A stretch of 64,000 nt of DNA from Aquimarina sp. MAR_2010_214 (GTDB lineage: Bacteria > Bacteroidota > Bacteroidia > Flavobacteriales > Flavobacteriaceae): contig NZ_PJMS01000001.1 of NCBI RefSeq assembly GCF_002846555.1, positions 3,968,001 through 4,032,000 on the forward strand, in the 5' to 3' direction. A model generated the notes under the pieces. It saw nothing but the letters and a program-made list of their open reading frames with translations. It was not told where the DNA came from and made no database searches. Every line of letters starts with the position of its first letter. Position 1 is the first letter of the stretch. Shown in pieces: positions 34,748-44,715 of the stretch. The translations under genes and the position numbers were made by a program.

Positions 34748-36376
34748 ATGGATATAAACTTCAACAAAAACGAAGATCACAATAAACTTTTAGTATCAGA
34801 CTTACGACAGCGACTGGCCAAAGTAAAATTGGGGGGAGGCGAAAAACGTATAGAAAAGCTTCATTCTAAAGGTAAAATGACTGCAAGAGAAAGAATCGAT
34901 TATTTATTGGATACAGACTCTAAATCTATAGAAATTGGTGCTTTTGCAGGAGAAGATATGTATCATGAGCATGGAGGATGCCCTAGTGGTGGCGTAGTTG
35001 TTAAGATTGGGTATGTAAGTGGAAAACAATGTATTGTTGTCGCAAATGATGCAACAGTAAAAGCTGGTGCCTGGTTTCCTATTACAGGGAAGAAAAACTT
35101 AAGAGCTCAAGAGTTATCTATTGAAAACAAATTACCAATCATCTATCTTGTAGATAGCGCAGGAGTATATTTACCAATGCAGGATGAGATCTTTCCCGAC
35201 AAAGAGCATTTTGGGAGAATATTTCGTAATAATGCAGTAATGAGCAGTATGGGCATTGTCCAAATTTCTGCTGTTATGGGAAGTTGTGTTGCTGGAGGTG
35301 CATATCTACCTATCATGAGTGACGAAGCCTTGATTGTAGACAAAACAGGTAGTATATTCCTTGCTGGAAGTTATTTGGTAAAGGCTGCTATAGGAGAAAG
35401 TATTGATAATGAAACTCTAGGTGGTGCTACCACTCATTGCGAAATCTCTGGAGTAACCGATTATAAATCTAAAGATGATGCAGATGCCCTAAATACTATT
35501 AAAAATATAATGTCAAAAATTGGGGATTTTGAAAAAGCTGGTTTTAATCGTAGCAAACCTGTTTCTCCAAAAGAAAATCAGGATGATATCTATGGTATCT
35601 TACCAAAAGCCAGAAATGAACAGTATGACATGATTGAGATCATCAATCGATTGGTTGATGATTCTGATTTTGAAGAATATAAAGCCGGATATGGACAAAC
35701 TATTCTTACTGGATATGCTCGAATTGATGGCTGGGCAGTAGGTATTGTAGCAAATCAGCGCAAAATTGTAAAGACCAAGAAAGGAGAAATGCAGTTTGGA
35801 GGTGTTATTTATTCTGATTCGGCAGACAAAGCAACACGATTTATTGCCAATTGTAATCAAAAGAAAATACCATTGGTATTTCTACAGGATGTAACTGGGT
35901 TTATGGTTGGTAGCAAAAGTGAGCATGGAGGTATTATTAAGGATGGTGCAAAAATGGTAAATGCTGTGAGTAATAGTGTAGTGCCTAAATTCACTATAGT
36001 AGTTGGTAATTCTTATGGTGCAGGTAATTATGCGATGTGTGGCAAGGCATATGATCCAAGGTTAATTGCGGCATGGCCAAGTGCCGAATTAGCAGTAATG
36101 GGAGGTGCGCAGGCAGCAAAAGTATTATTGCAGATTGAAACTGCTTCTTTAAAAAAGAAAGGCGAGAAAATATCTGAAGAAGAAGAAAAAGCAATGTTCA
36201 ATAAAATCAAAGCCAGATATGATAAACAGACTTCTCCATATTATGCCGCAGCTCGAATCTGGACAGATGCTATTATAGATCCGTTAGATACCAGAAAATG
36301 GATTTCTATGGGTATAGAAGCTGCAGACCATGCTCCTATCGATAAAAAATTTAATTTAGGAGTAATCCAGGTATAA
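34748..36376 (+). CDS. Acyl-CoA carboxylase beta subunit (carboxyltransferase)
   Basis: 542 aa from ATG 34748 (MDINFNKNEDHNK). The ATG-less upstream extension to 34721 looks like leader sequence with a repeated ACACACAAT. The carboxyltransferase N and C domains are both present (GGGEKRIEKLHSKGKMTARERIDYLLD; FLQDVTGFMVGSKSEHGGIIKDGAKMV; GNSYGAGNYAMCGKAYDPR). This matches propionyl-, methylcrotonyl- or geranyl-CoA carboxylase beta chains; the biotin-bearing alpha subunit is not in the window. It transfers CO2 from carboxybiotin to the acyl-CoA. Monocistronic, with a terminator. Confidence 0.9.
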   Translation: MDINFNKNEDHNKLLVSDLRQRLAKVKLGGGEKRIEKLHSKGKMTARERIDYLLDTDSKSIEIGAFAGEDMYHEHGGCPSGGVVVKIGYVSGKQCIVVANDATVKAGAWFPITGKKNLRAQELSIENKLPIIYLVDSAGVYLPMQDEIFPDKEHFGRIFRNNAVMSSMGIVQISAVMGSCVAGGAYLPIMSDEALIVDKTGSIFLAGSYLVKAAIGESIDNETLGGATTHCEISGVTDYKSKDDADALNTIKNIMSKIGDFEKAGFNRSKPVSPKENQDDIYGILPKARNEQYDMIEIINRLVDDSDFEEYKAGYGQTILTGYARIDGWAVGIVANQRKIVKTKKGEMQFGGVIYSDSADKATRFIANCNQKKIPLVFLQDVTGFMVGSKSEHGGIIKDGAKMVNAVSNSVVPKFTIVVGNSYGAGNYAMCGKAYDPRLIAAWPSAELAVMGGAQAAKVLLQIETASLKKKGEKISEEEEKAMFNKIKARYDKQTSPYYAAARIWTDAIIDPLDTRKWISMGIEAADHAPIDKKFNLGVIQV

Positions 36377-36423
36377 AACAATATATCCAAGAACAGCGAA
36401 GTCTTAAAGCTTCAAAATCAAAT

Positions 36424-36480
36424 AAAACATCCTTTTATTAATCCCATACATAAATATGGCTATTAAGGATGTTTTTTCTT
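36424..36480 (+). terminator. Rho-independent terminator with a long stem
   Basis: AAAACATCCTT (36424-36434) pairs with AAGGATGTTTT (36465-36475), with nested pairing ATTAA/TTAAT and CCATA/TATGG, then a T tract. Confidence 0.75.
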
Positions 36481-36632
36481 TTTCGTATCATTCTTTCTGG
36501 CTTACATACTATAATTAGCATTCCTGAACATTTTTGGTTACATTCATCATTCGTTAGTATATCCTAAAAGAGTTTAAAAACAAAAATAGGAGTACACTAA
36601 ATTAGTTTTTTCATCTTTTCAAATCTTTAATT

Positions 36633-37871
36633 ATGAAAATAACAAAATACAAAATAGTGTATATAGTTTTGGCTTTCTGTTTTATATTACTGTTGAGTTG
36701 TCAGACTACCAAAAAGGTAACTTTTGAAACTCCTGTAGACACTACTTCAAAAAAAATCAATTACCAGGTTAAGCAAACTTATACATTAAAGGATATTAAC
36801 GTATATGCCAGTAATGAATTTAACGGGGCTCGTCTTAATGGATTTAGACAAATAAACGATAGTACCGCTGCCGTAATTATAAGCCCAGAGAATACTCCTA
36901 TTAATGAAAGCGCTTATTATGCTTTTAAAGCATGGACAGATACACCTAAACCTTTTTATTTTCAATTTCAATATACAGAAGGACATAAACACAGGTATTT
37001 TCCTCAGTTAAAAATAAATGATCAATGGAGAAGTATCGACTCGACCGATGTATATAAAACAGGAGAAAGTACTACAATTAAAATAAAATTAGATAAAACT
37101 CCTCTATTAATAGCTGCGCAAGAGATACAATCATCTGATGATGTTAAAAACTGGTATACAGAACTAATCAAGCAAAAGGAAAGTTATGCAAATCTCAGCA
37201 TTTTTGGAACTTCAAAATTAGGTCGAAACTTACCTGTTTTGGATATTTATAAAGGTAAACCAGAAAACAGAGATCTTATTGTTTTATTAACCCGTCAGCA
37301 TCCACCAGAAGTTACAGGTTATTTTGCTTTTCAGCACTTTGTACAAACGATATTAAATAACTCTGAGCTTTCAAATAAATTTTTAAACAGATACCGAGTA
37401 TTGGCGTTTCCAATTATGAACCCTGATGGCGTAGATCTGGGGCATTGGAGACATAATGCCGGTGGTGTTGATACTAATCGAGATTGGTCTTCATACCGAC
37501 AGCCTGAGATTAGGCAAACTGTACAATTTATTACTGAAACATTAAAAAGATATAATTCTAAACTAATTTTGGGCTTAGATTTTCATTCTACATGGTATGA
37601 TATATTTTACACAAATCAAATACGAAAAGGCACTACGCTCCCCTATTTTATAGAAGATTGGTTTACCGCATTAGAAAGTAATATCTCTGACTATACAGTA
37701 AATGAGAAGCCGGGAAATAGTAAAAAACCAGTTTCTAAAGGATGGTTTCTATATGGACATAATGCTACAGGAGTAACTTATGAAATAGGCGATGATACCC
37801 CTAGAGATAAAATAAAAATGATCGGCACTGTTACCGCAGAACAAATGATGAAAATCTTGGTAGGTAAATGA
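36633..37871 (+). CDS. M14-family zinc carboxypeptidase lipoprotein
   Basis: 412 aa. Lipobox LLSC (Cys23), an N-terminal beta domain (about 45-165), then the M14 peptidase domain. Zinc ligands are in RQHPPEVTG (H223, E226) and the later LDFHST; NPDGVDLGHWRHNAGGVDTNRDW is the substrate-binding block and GVTYEIGDD carries the general-base Glu. It probably trims C-terminal residues or a peptide cross-link at the cell surface. Convergent to the M24 gene, 19 bp away. Confidence 0.88.
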   Translation: MKITKYKIVYIVLAFCFILLLSCQTTKKVTFETPVDTTSKKINYQVKQTYTLKDINVYASNEFNGARLNGFRQINDSTAAVIISPENTPINESAYYAFKAWTDTPKPFYFQFQYTEGHKHRYFPQLKINDQWRSIDSTDVYKTGESTTIKIKLDKTPLLIAAQEIQSSDDVKNWYTELIKQKESYANLSIFGTSKLGRNLPVLDIYKGKPENRDLIVLLTRQHPPEVTGYFAFQHFVQTILNNSELSNKFLNRYRVLAFPIMNPDGVDLGHWRHNAGGVDTNRDWSSYRQPEIRQTVQFITETLKRYNSKLILGLDFHSTWYDIFYTNQIRKGTTLPYFIEDWFTALESNISDYTVNEKPGNSKKPVSKGWFLYGHNATGVTYEIGDDTPRDKIKMIGTVTAEQMMKILVGK

Positions 37872-37890
37872 TTATAAAACCTTTTAACTA

Positions 37891-39213
37891 TTAATTTCTC
37901 TTAGGTATAGTAATCAATTCTGTTTGTCTCTTATTTACATATTTAAAACCCGAAGCTCCCCAAAAACCAGCTTCTTCGAGCATAATTCGGATATCTTTTT
38001 TCCATTCTGGAAGTGTTACTGTAGTATTTAATTCAATAGCATACACTGTATTTTCATACAAGGGATAATCTCCTGTTCCTGGGACTCCACCTTGTGCATC
38101 CCACATTCCTATTGTTGGACCTGCAGAGTGACCATATAATCCCAATGGATGTGTATATATTGAAGGATTAAGTCCTTCTGCTTTCCCTTGTTCAAGAGAT
38201 TTCAATAGGATCTCATTTCCGGTTTTACCGGTCTCAAAATTGGAAGTAAAAATATCCTGTACTTTATTTCCATCAGCAAAAGCTTTTGTTAAAAACTCAG
38301 GAGGTGATGTTTCTTCATTTTTTAGAATATAAGCATGCTGCTGGCAATCCGTATTTAAACGCAAATAGGTAATTCCAAAATCACAATGAATCAAATCTCC
38401 TGGTCGAATTACTTTATCTTTTGGTCGATTAGAAAAGGAAACAATATGATTTTGTAGTACTTCTCCAGAGCGTTGAATATCTACGGTAGGGTGAAACCAG
38501 GTTTTTAATCCCATATCGGTTACTTTTTGTCTTAACCACCATACAACATCGTCTGTAGTAGTGGTTCCTGGCTGTATAACAGATGTGCTAAATGCTTCTT
38601 CTATAATAGCATGAGTAATCTTTACCAACTCTTTATATATTTCTATTTCCTGTTTGGTACGTGTTTCTACCCATGCTATTGATAATTTCTCGGCCGAAGA
38701 AACTCTTGATTTATATTCTTCTGGTAGCACATTCATAAACTCATCATAATCTGTCTTCACAACACCATCCAGAATTCCAAAATCCTTAGAATAATTAATC
38801 CCAATTTTTTTAGGATCTCTTTTTGAAATAATATCCACTAGTGCTTTCCATTGATCTGGTTGTTTATCTTTATCCCACGCAGAATCAATATTTTTTCCCA
38901 CATTATAACGGGCTACTGCCATTTTTTCTATTGTATTCTGGGTTTTATCTCTATAAAAAACCAAAATGGTTCTTCTTCTGGCGTTTAACCAGGTTGAAGG
39001 TAGCATTGTTTTAAGCACTGGATCCTCATTGTATTCTCTTGAAATCAAAATCCACATATCAAACTCTGTACGATCCATTAGTTGAGGTAAAAGATTATCG
39101 AACCGATCTTTTAGAACCATATCAATAGCTGCGGCTCTTTCTCTTTCTTTAAGGATTTGAGATTGAATTGTTGTACTTAGAAAAAGTAAAATTATAATAA
39201 CGAGGTTTTTCAT
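37891..39213 (-). CDS. Secreted M24-family Xaa-Pro-type aminopeptidase
   Basis: 440 aa from ATG 39213, chosen because MKNLVIIILLFLSTTIQSQ is a signal peptide. An upstream in-frame ATG (39234) adds seven polar residues. The creatinase-like N domain (about 25-175) precedes the pita-bread domain with metal-ligand stretches HCDFGITYLRLNTDCQQHAY, HPLGLYGHSAGP, YAIELNTTV and a late IMLEEAGFW. M24 enzymes remove N-terminal residues, often before proline. Paired with the convergent M14 carboxypeptidase, it suggests extracellular peptide processing. Confidence 0.85.
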   Translation of the reverse strand: MKNLVIIILLFLSTTIQSQILKERERAAAIDMVLKDRFDNLLPQLMDRTEFDMWILISREYNEDPVLKTMLPSTWLNARRRTILVFYRDKTQNTIEKMAVARYNVGKNIDSAWDKDKQPDQWKALVDIISKRDPKKIGINYSKDFGILDGVVKTDYDEFMNVLPEEYKSRVSSAEKLSIAWVETRTKQEIEIYKELVKITHAIIEEAFSTSVIQPGTTTTDDVVWWLRQKVTDMGLKTWFHPTVDIQRSGEVLQNHIVSFSNRPKDKVIRPGDLIHCDFGITYLRLNTDCQQHAYILKNEETSPPEFLTKAFADGNKVQDIFTSNFETGKTGNEILLKSLEQGKAEGLNPSIYTHPLGLYGHSAGPTIGMWDAQGGVPGTGDYPLYENTVYAIELNTTVTLPEWKKDIRIMLEEAGFWGASGFKYVNKRQTELITIPKRN

Positions 39214-39271
39214 TGTATGAGTAGTGTGAGGCAATTAAATGTATAATTGAAATAAAAATATTACAAAAAAA

Positions 39272-39299
39272 AGACACCCACAAAACAATGCAGGTGTCT
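39272..39299 (-). terminator. Minus-strand terminator of the VWA gene
   Basis: AGACACC (39272-39278) pairs with GGTGTCT (39293-39299). On the minus strand it is followed by a run of eight Ts. Confidence 0.75.
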
Positions 39300-39331
39300 C
39301 TTTATAACTTTAACAATACCTTTTGACTATT

Positions 39332-41416
39332 TTACAGTCCCTGATAACTATTCATAAGCCTAATAAACTCTGCTTTATATCCCTGATTATCTTTTTCTTT
39401 ATTCGTTTCAGCTAAAGCAATTATATCTTTAACATTTTGGTTGTCAATATATTTTGAACCTCTCATTTTCATTCCAAACCAAGCTACTGAAGCTGCAAAA
39501 TTAAAATCTTTTGATGTAGAAGTTTTGGTATCTGTATGTAAAACATGAATCATTTCAATACTCTTTTTCTCTTGTGGTTTTTTATATCTAAACTTAACGG
39601 TTAATAATTCATCTCCATACTCTTTATTAGTCGCCGAACTGGTGTATTTTAGATCAGCAATCTCTTTTACATACTTACTTTTTACTCCTACAGGGATTAC
39701 CTCATACAAGGCAGTCACTGTATGACCGCTTCCTAGTTCTCCTGCATCTTTGGTATCATCTATAAAATCTTCGTCTGCCAAAAGTCTGTTTTCATATCCT
39801 ATGAGTCGATATGCTTGCACTTTACCTGGATTAAATTCAACCTGAATTTTTACATCTTTGGCTATTGTATATAACGTACCTCCGAATTCTTTTCCCAATA
39901 CTCTTTGTGCTTCTTGCATGGTATCAATATATGCATGATTACCATTACCTGTATCTGCCAAAGTTTCTAACTTACTATCTTTATAATTTCCCATCCCAAA
40001 TCCCAAACATGTTAGAAACACATCAGATTTACGTTTTTCTTCGATCAATTTTTTCATGTCTTTATCACTACTAATTCCAACATTAAAATCACCATCAGTT
40101 GCCAGGATAACTCTATTATTTCCATTTTTTATAAAGTTCTCTTTAGCTATTTTATACGCCAACCTTATTCCTTCTCCTCCTGCCGTTGATCCTCCTGCTT
40201 CCAGGTTTTGCAATGCTTGATTAATTTCATGCTTATTAGCGCCAGATGTTGGTTTTAGCACCATTCCTGCTGCACCGGCATATACTACAATAGAAACTTT
40301 GTCTTTTTCTCGTAATTGATTAACCAAAAGTTTAAAAGCCTTCTTAAGTAGTGGCAACTTGTTACTGTTACTCATTGATCCCGATACATCAATCAAGAAC
40401 ACAAGATTCGACGCAGGAATTTCATGCTGAGGAATTTCTTTTCCTTTTAATCCAATCTTAACTAATTGCGTCTTAGCATTCCAAGGAGTTGAGGCATATT
40501 CGGTATGAATTGCAAAAGGGTGCTTATTTTTCGGTTGTTCATATTGATAATTAAAATAATTGATCATTTCTTCAATTTTAACAGCATCAGCAGGAACTTT
40601 AACTCCGGTATTAATCATTCTTCGAATATTACTATAGGATGCTTTGTCTACATCAATAGAGAAGGTAGAAAGAGGCGCCATCTTAACTCTTTTAAAATCA
40701 TTCTCAACAATTTCTCTATATGATTCATCATTTTGTACTTTATAATTACCAGAATGCGTCGTAATTAAAATGCATCCATGTTGAGCCTTAGAGCCATAAA
40801 TAGAGGTTTCGTTTTTATTTTTAAGCACTTCTACTTTTGAGATTTTTGCAGGGTCTATTGCTTTTATCACAGCGATGTCTTTGCTATCAACCGGAACACC
40901 ATCTACTACATAAAGTGGTTGTTTTGTACCTGAAATCGAATTAGTTCCTCTTACTTTTAATGCATTACCTGTGCTAAAAACTTGTACTCTAGACGGCTTA
41001 TTCATACGTCTCTGCCTATGTTTTCTCCCTCTCCTTCTTGGTCTATTACTAGATACAGCATAACTCGTTGATTTACTAGCTTTACTCGATCCATATGCTG
41101 CAACTACAATCTCTTCTAGCTGTGATGAAGCTGGAATCAATTTAATATCAACAATAGTAGAGGTAGCTGTTACCTTTTCTTCAGTAGTTTCAAATCCTAC
41201 ATATGAAAACATCAAAGTGTCTCCTATAGTCGCTAAAAGGGTATAATTACCATCAAGGTCTGTTTGTGTACCATTAGCACTTCCTTTTATAACAATACTT
41301 ACTCCTGGTAAAGGTAGATTTTGGCTATCTGTTACTTTTCCTGTAACTTTTATTTCTTGCGCATTTGAAATTCCTGCGGTAAGGAAAACAAACAAAATGT
41401 ATTGTAATAGTCTCAT
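39332..41416 (-). CDS. VWA (YfbK-like) protein fused to CarboxypepD_reg and TonB-plug-like domains
   Basis: 694 aa. Signal peptide 1-19, CarboxypepD_reg beta-sandwich (20-110), an Arg/Lys-rich stretch (125-140), then a plug-like domain (145-220: VRGTNSISGTKQPLYVVDGVP, IDPAKISKVEVLKNKNETSIYGSKAQHGCILITT). After it follow the YfbK-type N-terminal region (250-330), a von Willebrand A domain with MIDAS DVSGSMS (D343) and ILATDGDFNVG, and the DUF3520-like C-terminus. It is a receptor-like N-terminus without a barrel on a metal-ion-dependent adhesion domain. Location is likely periplasmic or surface; the ligand is unknown. Confidence 0.85.
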   Translation of the reverse strand: MRLLQYILFVFLTAGISNAQEIKVTGKVTDSQNLPLPGVSIVIKGSANGTQTDLDGNYTLLATIGDTLMFSYVGFETTEEKVTATSTIVDIKLIPASSQLEEIVVAAYGSSKASKSTSYAVSSNRPRRRGRKHRQRRMNKPSRVQVFSTGNALKVRGTNSISGTKQPLYVVDGVPVDSKDIAVIKAIDPAKISKVEVLKNKNETSIYGSKAQHGCILITTHSGNYKVQNDESYREIVENDFKRVKMAPLSTFSIDVDKASYSNIRRMINTGVKVPADAVKIEEMINYFNYQYEQPKNKHPFAIHTEYASTPWNAKTQLVKIGLKGKEIPQHEIPASNLVFLIDVSGSMSNSNKLPLLKKAFKLLVNQLREKDKVSIVVYAGAAGMVLKPTSGANKHEINQALQNLEAGGSTAGGEGIRLAYKIAKENFIKNGNNRVILATDGDFNVGISSDKDMKKLIEEKRKSDVFLTCLGFGMGNYKDSKLETLADTGNGNHAYIDTMQEAQRVLGKEFGGTLYTIAKDVKIQVEFNPGKVQAYRLIGYENRLLADEDFIDDTKDAGELGSGHTVTALYEVIPVGVKSKYVKEIADLKYTSSATNKEYGDELLTVKFRYKKPQEKKSIEMIHVLHTDTKTSTSKDFNFAASVAWFGMKMRGSKYIDNQNVKDIIALAETNKEKDNQGYKAEFIRLMNSYQGL

Positions 41417-41552
41417 AGTTGATAATTTTTAATTATAAACTAAAACTATGTATTCTAATAATTGATGACAATCAAGAATGAGTGAAGTAGTCTTTTTATT
41501 GAGTAAAAAGGAAATATTGGTTTTTTTATACTTCTAGAAAATATAAAAGGAC

Positions 41553-42659
41553 TTATGATTTAGATTGTATAGCCAACTCTACTGTCTGTTTTCGTTGTAT
41601 TTTTCCATTTTCTGTTCCTACAAATTGAGGAAGAAAACAAATCTCTTTGGGAATTTCGTATTTGTTTAAGGTATTTAGATTCTGTATCCCTTCTTGCAGT
41701 GTTAGATATGCAATCTTATCATATTCACGCTCTATTAGTAAGATCACTTTATCACCAAGTGTATCATCAGGGATACTGGTAATAAAAAAACGATGTCCAA
41801 TCAATAGCTGTAACTTTGTTTCTATCTCTTCGGGGTATAGCTTCACTCCTCCGCTATTAATTACATTGTCATGACGCCCTTTCCATAAAAACTTTTTATA
41901 TGTTTTCAATTCTACTACATCATTGGTAATAATCGTTTCTTCATTTAACTGTGGAGCCTTAATAACTAAACAATTTCTATTATCAATACTTAATGTGATA
42001 TTAGGTAAAGCTTTAAAATAGCGAGTATCTTTTTTCTTGGGATTTATTCTTCTTGCAGCAATATGAGAAACTGTTTCTGTCATACCATAAGTTTCAAATA
42101 TTTTAGTTTTAAAACCCTGGACCAATTCTTTTAAATTTTCTGAAACGGGACCACCTCCAACTATTAATTTTTTAACTAAATGAAGCCTATTAATAGAGTT
42201 ATCTAATTGCAAAGGTACCATTGCACAAAAATCATATTGCTTATACACCGTGTCCAATGGATTCGTTTTTGGAGGTACCAGATCTATCTTCCAACCCAAT
42301 ACCATGGCTCTTATGAGCATCATTTTCCCTGCAATATAATTAGCAGGAAGACATAATAGTGCGGTAGTTCCTTCTTCAGATTTAAAAAATTTTCCGGTTG
42401 CTATTGCGCTATTGATCATGTGCTGTTTATACACTTTTATTTTTTTCGGTTTTCCCGTAGAACCCGAAGTTTGTACAACAATATGATCTTTTTCATTCAG
42501 CCAATCTAACAAAAAACTTCCTGCTTCTTGCTCATACACTTCTCCTTCTTTAATAAAACTATATGCAAAGGATTTCAACCCTTCTCTATCTAAAGAGTTT
42601 TTATTGATTGAGAAATTTTGATGTATTTCGGGAATAGAAAATGTACTTGTCGTTTGCAT
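41553..42659 (-). CDS. menE: o-Succinylbenzoate-CoA ligase (AMP-binding)
   Basis: 368 aa from ATG 42659 (MQTTSTFSIPEIHQ); a TTG two codons earlier is less likely. The P-loop-like VVQTSGSTGKPKKIKV and A5/A8 regions (ETYGMTETVSHIA, WKGRHDNVINSGGVKLYPEEIE) are clear, as is the late Lys in NGKIQRKQTVE. The protein is short (usual 450-500 aa) because the N-terminal subdomain is reduced, as in other flavobacterial MenE. It activates o-succinylbenzoate to its CoA ester in menaquinone synthesis. Last gene of the men block. Confidence 0.85.
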   Translation of the reverse strand: MQTTSTFSIPEIHQNFSINKNSLDREGLKSFAYSFIKEGEVYEQEAGSFLLDWLNEKDHIVVQTSGSTGKPKKIKVYKQHMINSAIATGKFFKSEEGTTALLCLPANYIAGKMMLIRAMVLGWKIDLVPPKTNPLDTVYKQYDFCAMVPLQLDNSINRLHLVKKLIVGGGPVSENLKELVQGFKTKIFETYGMTETVSHIAARRINPKKKDTRYFKALPNITLSIDNRNCLVIKAPQLNEETIITNDVVELKTYKKFLWKGRHDNVINSGGVKLYPEEIETKLQLLIGHRFFITSIPDDTLGDKVILLIEREYDKIAYLTLQEGIQNLNTLNKYEIPKEICFLPQFVGTENGKIQRKQTVELAIQSKS

Positions 42660-42720
42660 ATCCAAATTTCAATTTTCTAACATATTCATAAGTTACCAAT
42701 ATGTAAAGAGTGTGTTATCT

Positions 42721-43668
42721 TTATGTTAGTTCTTTTGAAGTTGTACTAGGTGTAATACTTCCAAAAAGTTTATCCTTCCACCCTGTCCATTTATATTTCT
42801 TAGCTAATATGAATAGATAAATAGGATATAATATAATAACCGGAAGTACAATATCAATACCCGCTGAAGGTTCTGATATATCTAAAAATATTGCATTAGT
42901 CTGAAAAGCACTCCAGTCTGTTGTAACCAACATTGCAGCTATTATATTATTTGCTGCGTGAAAACCAAGGGCCAATTCCATACCATCATCCATTAGGGTC
43001 ATAATACCTAATAGAAGACCAGTCCCTATATAAAAAACCATCATAATATAACCTAGTTTCTCGACTTCTGGATTTAAACCATGAAGTAATCCAAAGGTTA
43101 CAGAAGTGATGATAAGTGGTAACCATTTATTCTTAGCTAAAACACCTATACCCTGCATTAAATATCCTCTAAACAAATACTCTTCAAAACTGGTTTGTAG
43201 CGGTAACAAGAGTAAAGAAATTAGAGCCAAGATTAAAAACGGAATCATTTCAAAATTAAGCTTATAAATTTCTGGTTCTGTATAATAGCTAATCAAAAAA
43301 AACACAACATTTATAGATGAAACAAGAAAGAATGTAAACCAAATTCGTTTCCAATCAATCTTTTTTCTTGTTGTAGTCAATTCTTTAATCTTTTGCTTGT
43401 GAAGAAATTTAACAGCTATAAATAACCCGAATAATCCAGATATAAAACTTATAATCACTAAGGTTAGAAATAAATTAGAATTCATATCTAATGAGGTGAA
43501 GTTAGATTCTGCAGCAACCACCAACGTTTGTAAATCACCAGTATTTATAAATGCCCCTATGAATAAAGGGATAATACCTATAAATTGCCAAAAAATAAAA
43601 ATGATTACTAATCCGACTAAATATCTCCACCAATCATGTTTTATTTTAAGTGCTTGTGCTATATACAT
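42721..43668 (-). CDS. CPBP-family intramembrane metalloprotease
   Basis: 315 aa with about eight hydrophobic helices. The glutamic-protease/abortive-infection motif is FEEYLFRGYLMQG (EExxxR), with FGLLHGLNPEVEK (FxxxH) and a third GFHAANNIIAA (HxxxN). Members cleave prenylated peptides or act in bacteriocin immunity. Here it lies in the menaquinone operon between menC and menE, 6 bp after menC. A prenyl-related or membrane role is plausible but not shown. Confidence 0.85.
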   Translation of the reverse strand: MYIAQALKIKHDWWRYLVGLVIIFIFWQFIGIIPLFIGAFINTGDLQTLVVAAESNFTSLDMNSNLFLTLVIISFISGLFGLFIAVKFLHKQKIKELTTTRKKIDWKRIWFTFFLVSSINVVFFLISYYTEPEIYKLNFEMIPFLILALISLLLLPLQTSFEEYLFRGYLMQGIGVLAKNKWLPLIITSVTFGLLHGLNPEVEKLGYIMMVFYIGTGLLLGIMTLMDDGMELALGFHAANNIIAAMLVTTDWSAFQTNAIFLDISEPSAGIDIVLPVIILYPIYLFILAKKYKWTGWKDKLFGSITPSTTSKELT

Positions 43669-43674
43669 ATAATC

Positions 43675-44715
43675 TTAATTTAAATAATTTACGTTCCAGT
43701 TTTTGTTATTATAATATCCCAAAGTTCCTTGACTAACAACCAATGGTGAATCAAAGTTATTCGTATACAGTCCCCCTGTTCCCAGACCTTGTGGCATTTT
43801 ACTATTTAAGGTATATGTATACTGCGCAATAGCATTTAACCCTATGTTGCTCTCTAGTGCGCTGGTAATCCACCACCCTATCCCAAAAGATTCTGCAATA
43901 TCAATCCATTCTTTGGTTCCTTTAAAACCTCCTACCAAACTTGGTTTAAGAATAATATATTGTGGTTGTATAGTTTGTAGTAATTTTTTCTTTTCTGTTA
44001 CATCAAAAACACCTATTAATTCTTCATCTAACGCTATAGGTAATTGAGTTTCTTCACATAATCTTGCCATTTCTATATGCTGTCCCTGTCGTATAGGTTG
44101 TTCTATACTATGTAAATTATAAACAGAAAGGCGTTTTAATTTATCTAAGGCTTCTTCTGGTTTAAAAGCTCCATTTGCATCTACTCTTAATTCAATACTG
44201 TCTGAAGAAAACTGAGATCGTATATAGGACAACAAATTTAGTTCTGTTTCAAAATCAATAGCCCCAATTTTCATTTTTATACAATCAAACCCTTCATCTA
44301 ATTTAGAAGTGATTTGTTGCCTCATAAATTCTTTATCTCCCATCCAAATGAGTCCATTAATGGGAATACGATCATCGCCATGACTAAATGCTGAAGGGAA
44401 CAGTAAAAAAGGAGAATCACTTTCTAAAGATCTAAAAGCTATCTCTACTCCAAACTGAATACTTGGAAATTCTACAAGCTCCTCCCAAAGCTTGTCTACT
44501 CCTAAATGGATATTCTCACAGGTCCATTTTAGCTTATCTTCATAATCCGGTCGGTCGTCTATACTTAATGTTCTTAAGATGCCGCATTCACCTATCCCTT
44601 TTCTTGTTCCATCAGAAATGACAATAAACCAGGTTTCTTTGGTTTTTAGAATTCCTCTCGAAGTGCCGCTTGGTCTTTTAAACTGAAGGATGTGTTTATA
44701 ATATCTGGCCTCCAT
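43675..44715 (-). CDS. menC: o-Succinylbenzoate synthase
   Basis: 346 aa, enolase superfamily. KMKIG carries the KxK catalytic lysine, then RVDANGAF, SIEQPI and ALDEEL provide the metal ligands, and IILKPSLVGG carries the second Lys. It dehydrates SHCHC to o-succinylbenzoate in menaquinone synthesis. Its ATG shares one base with the stop of the UPF0173 gene (TAATG), so translation is coupled. Close homology makes function firm at family level; some relatives also act as dipeptide epimerases. Confidence 0.87.
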   Translation of the reverse strand: MEARYYKHILQFKRPSGTSRGILKTKETWFIVISDGTRKGIGECGILRTLSIDDRPDYEDKLKWTCENIHLGVDKLWEELVEFPSIQFGVEIAFRSLESDSPFLLFPSAFSHGDDRIPINGLIWMGDKEFMRQQITSKLDEGFDCIKMKIGAIDFETELNLLSYIRSQFSSDSIELRVDANGAFKPEEALDKLKRLSVYNLHSIEQPIRQGQHIEMARLCEETQLPIALDEELIGVFDVTEKKKLLQTIQPQYIILKPSLVGGFKGTKEWIDIAESFGIGWWITSALESNIGLNAIAQYTYTLNSKMPQGLGTGGLYTNNFDSPLVVSQGTLGYYNNKNWNVNYLN

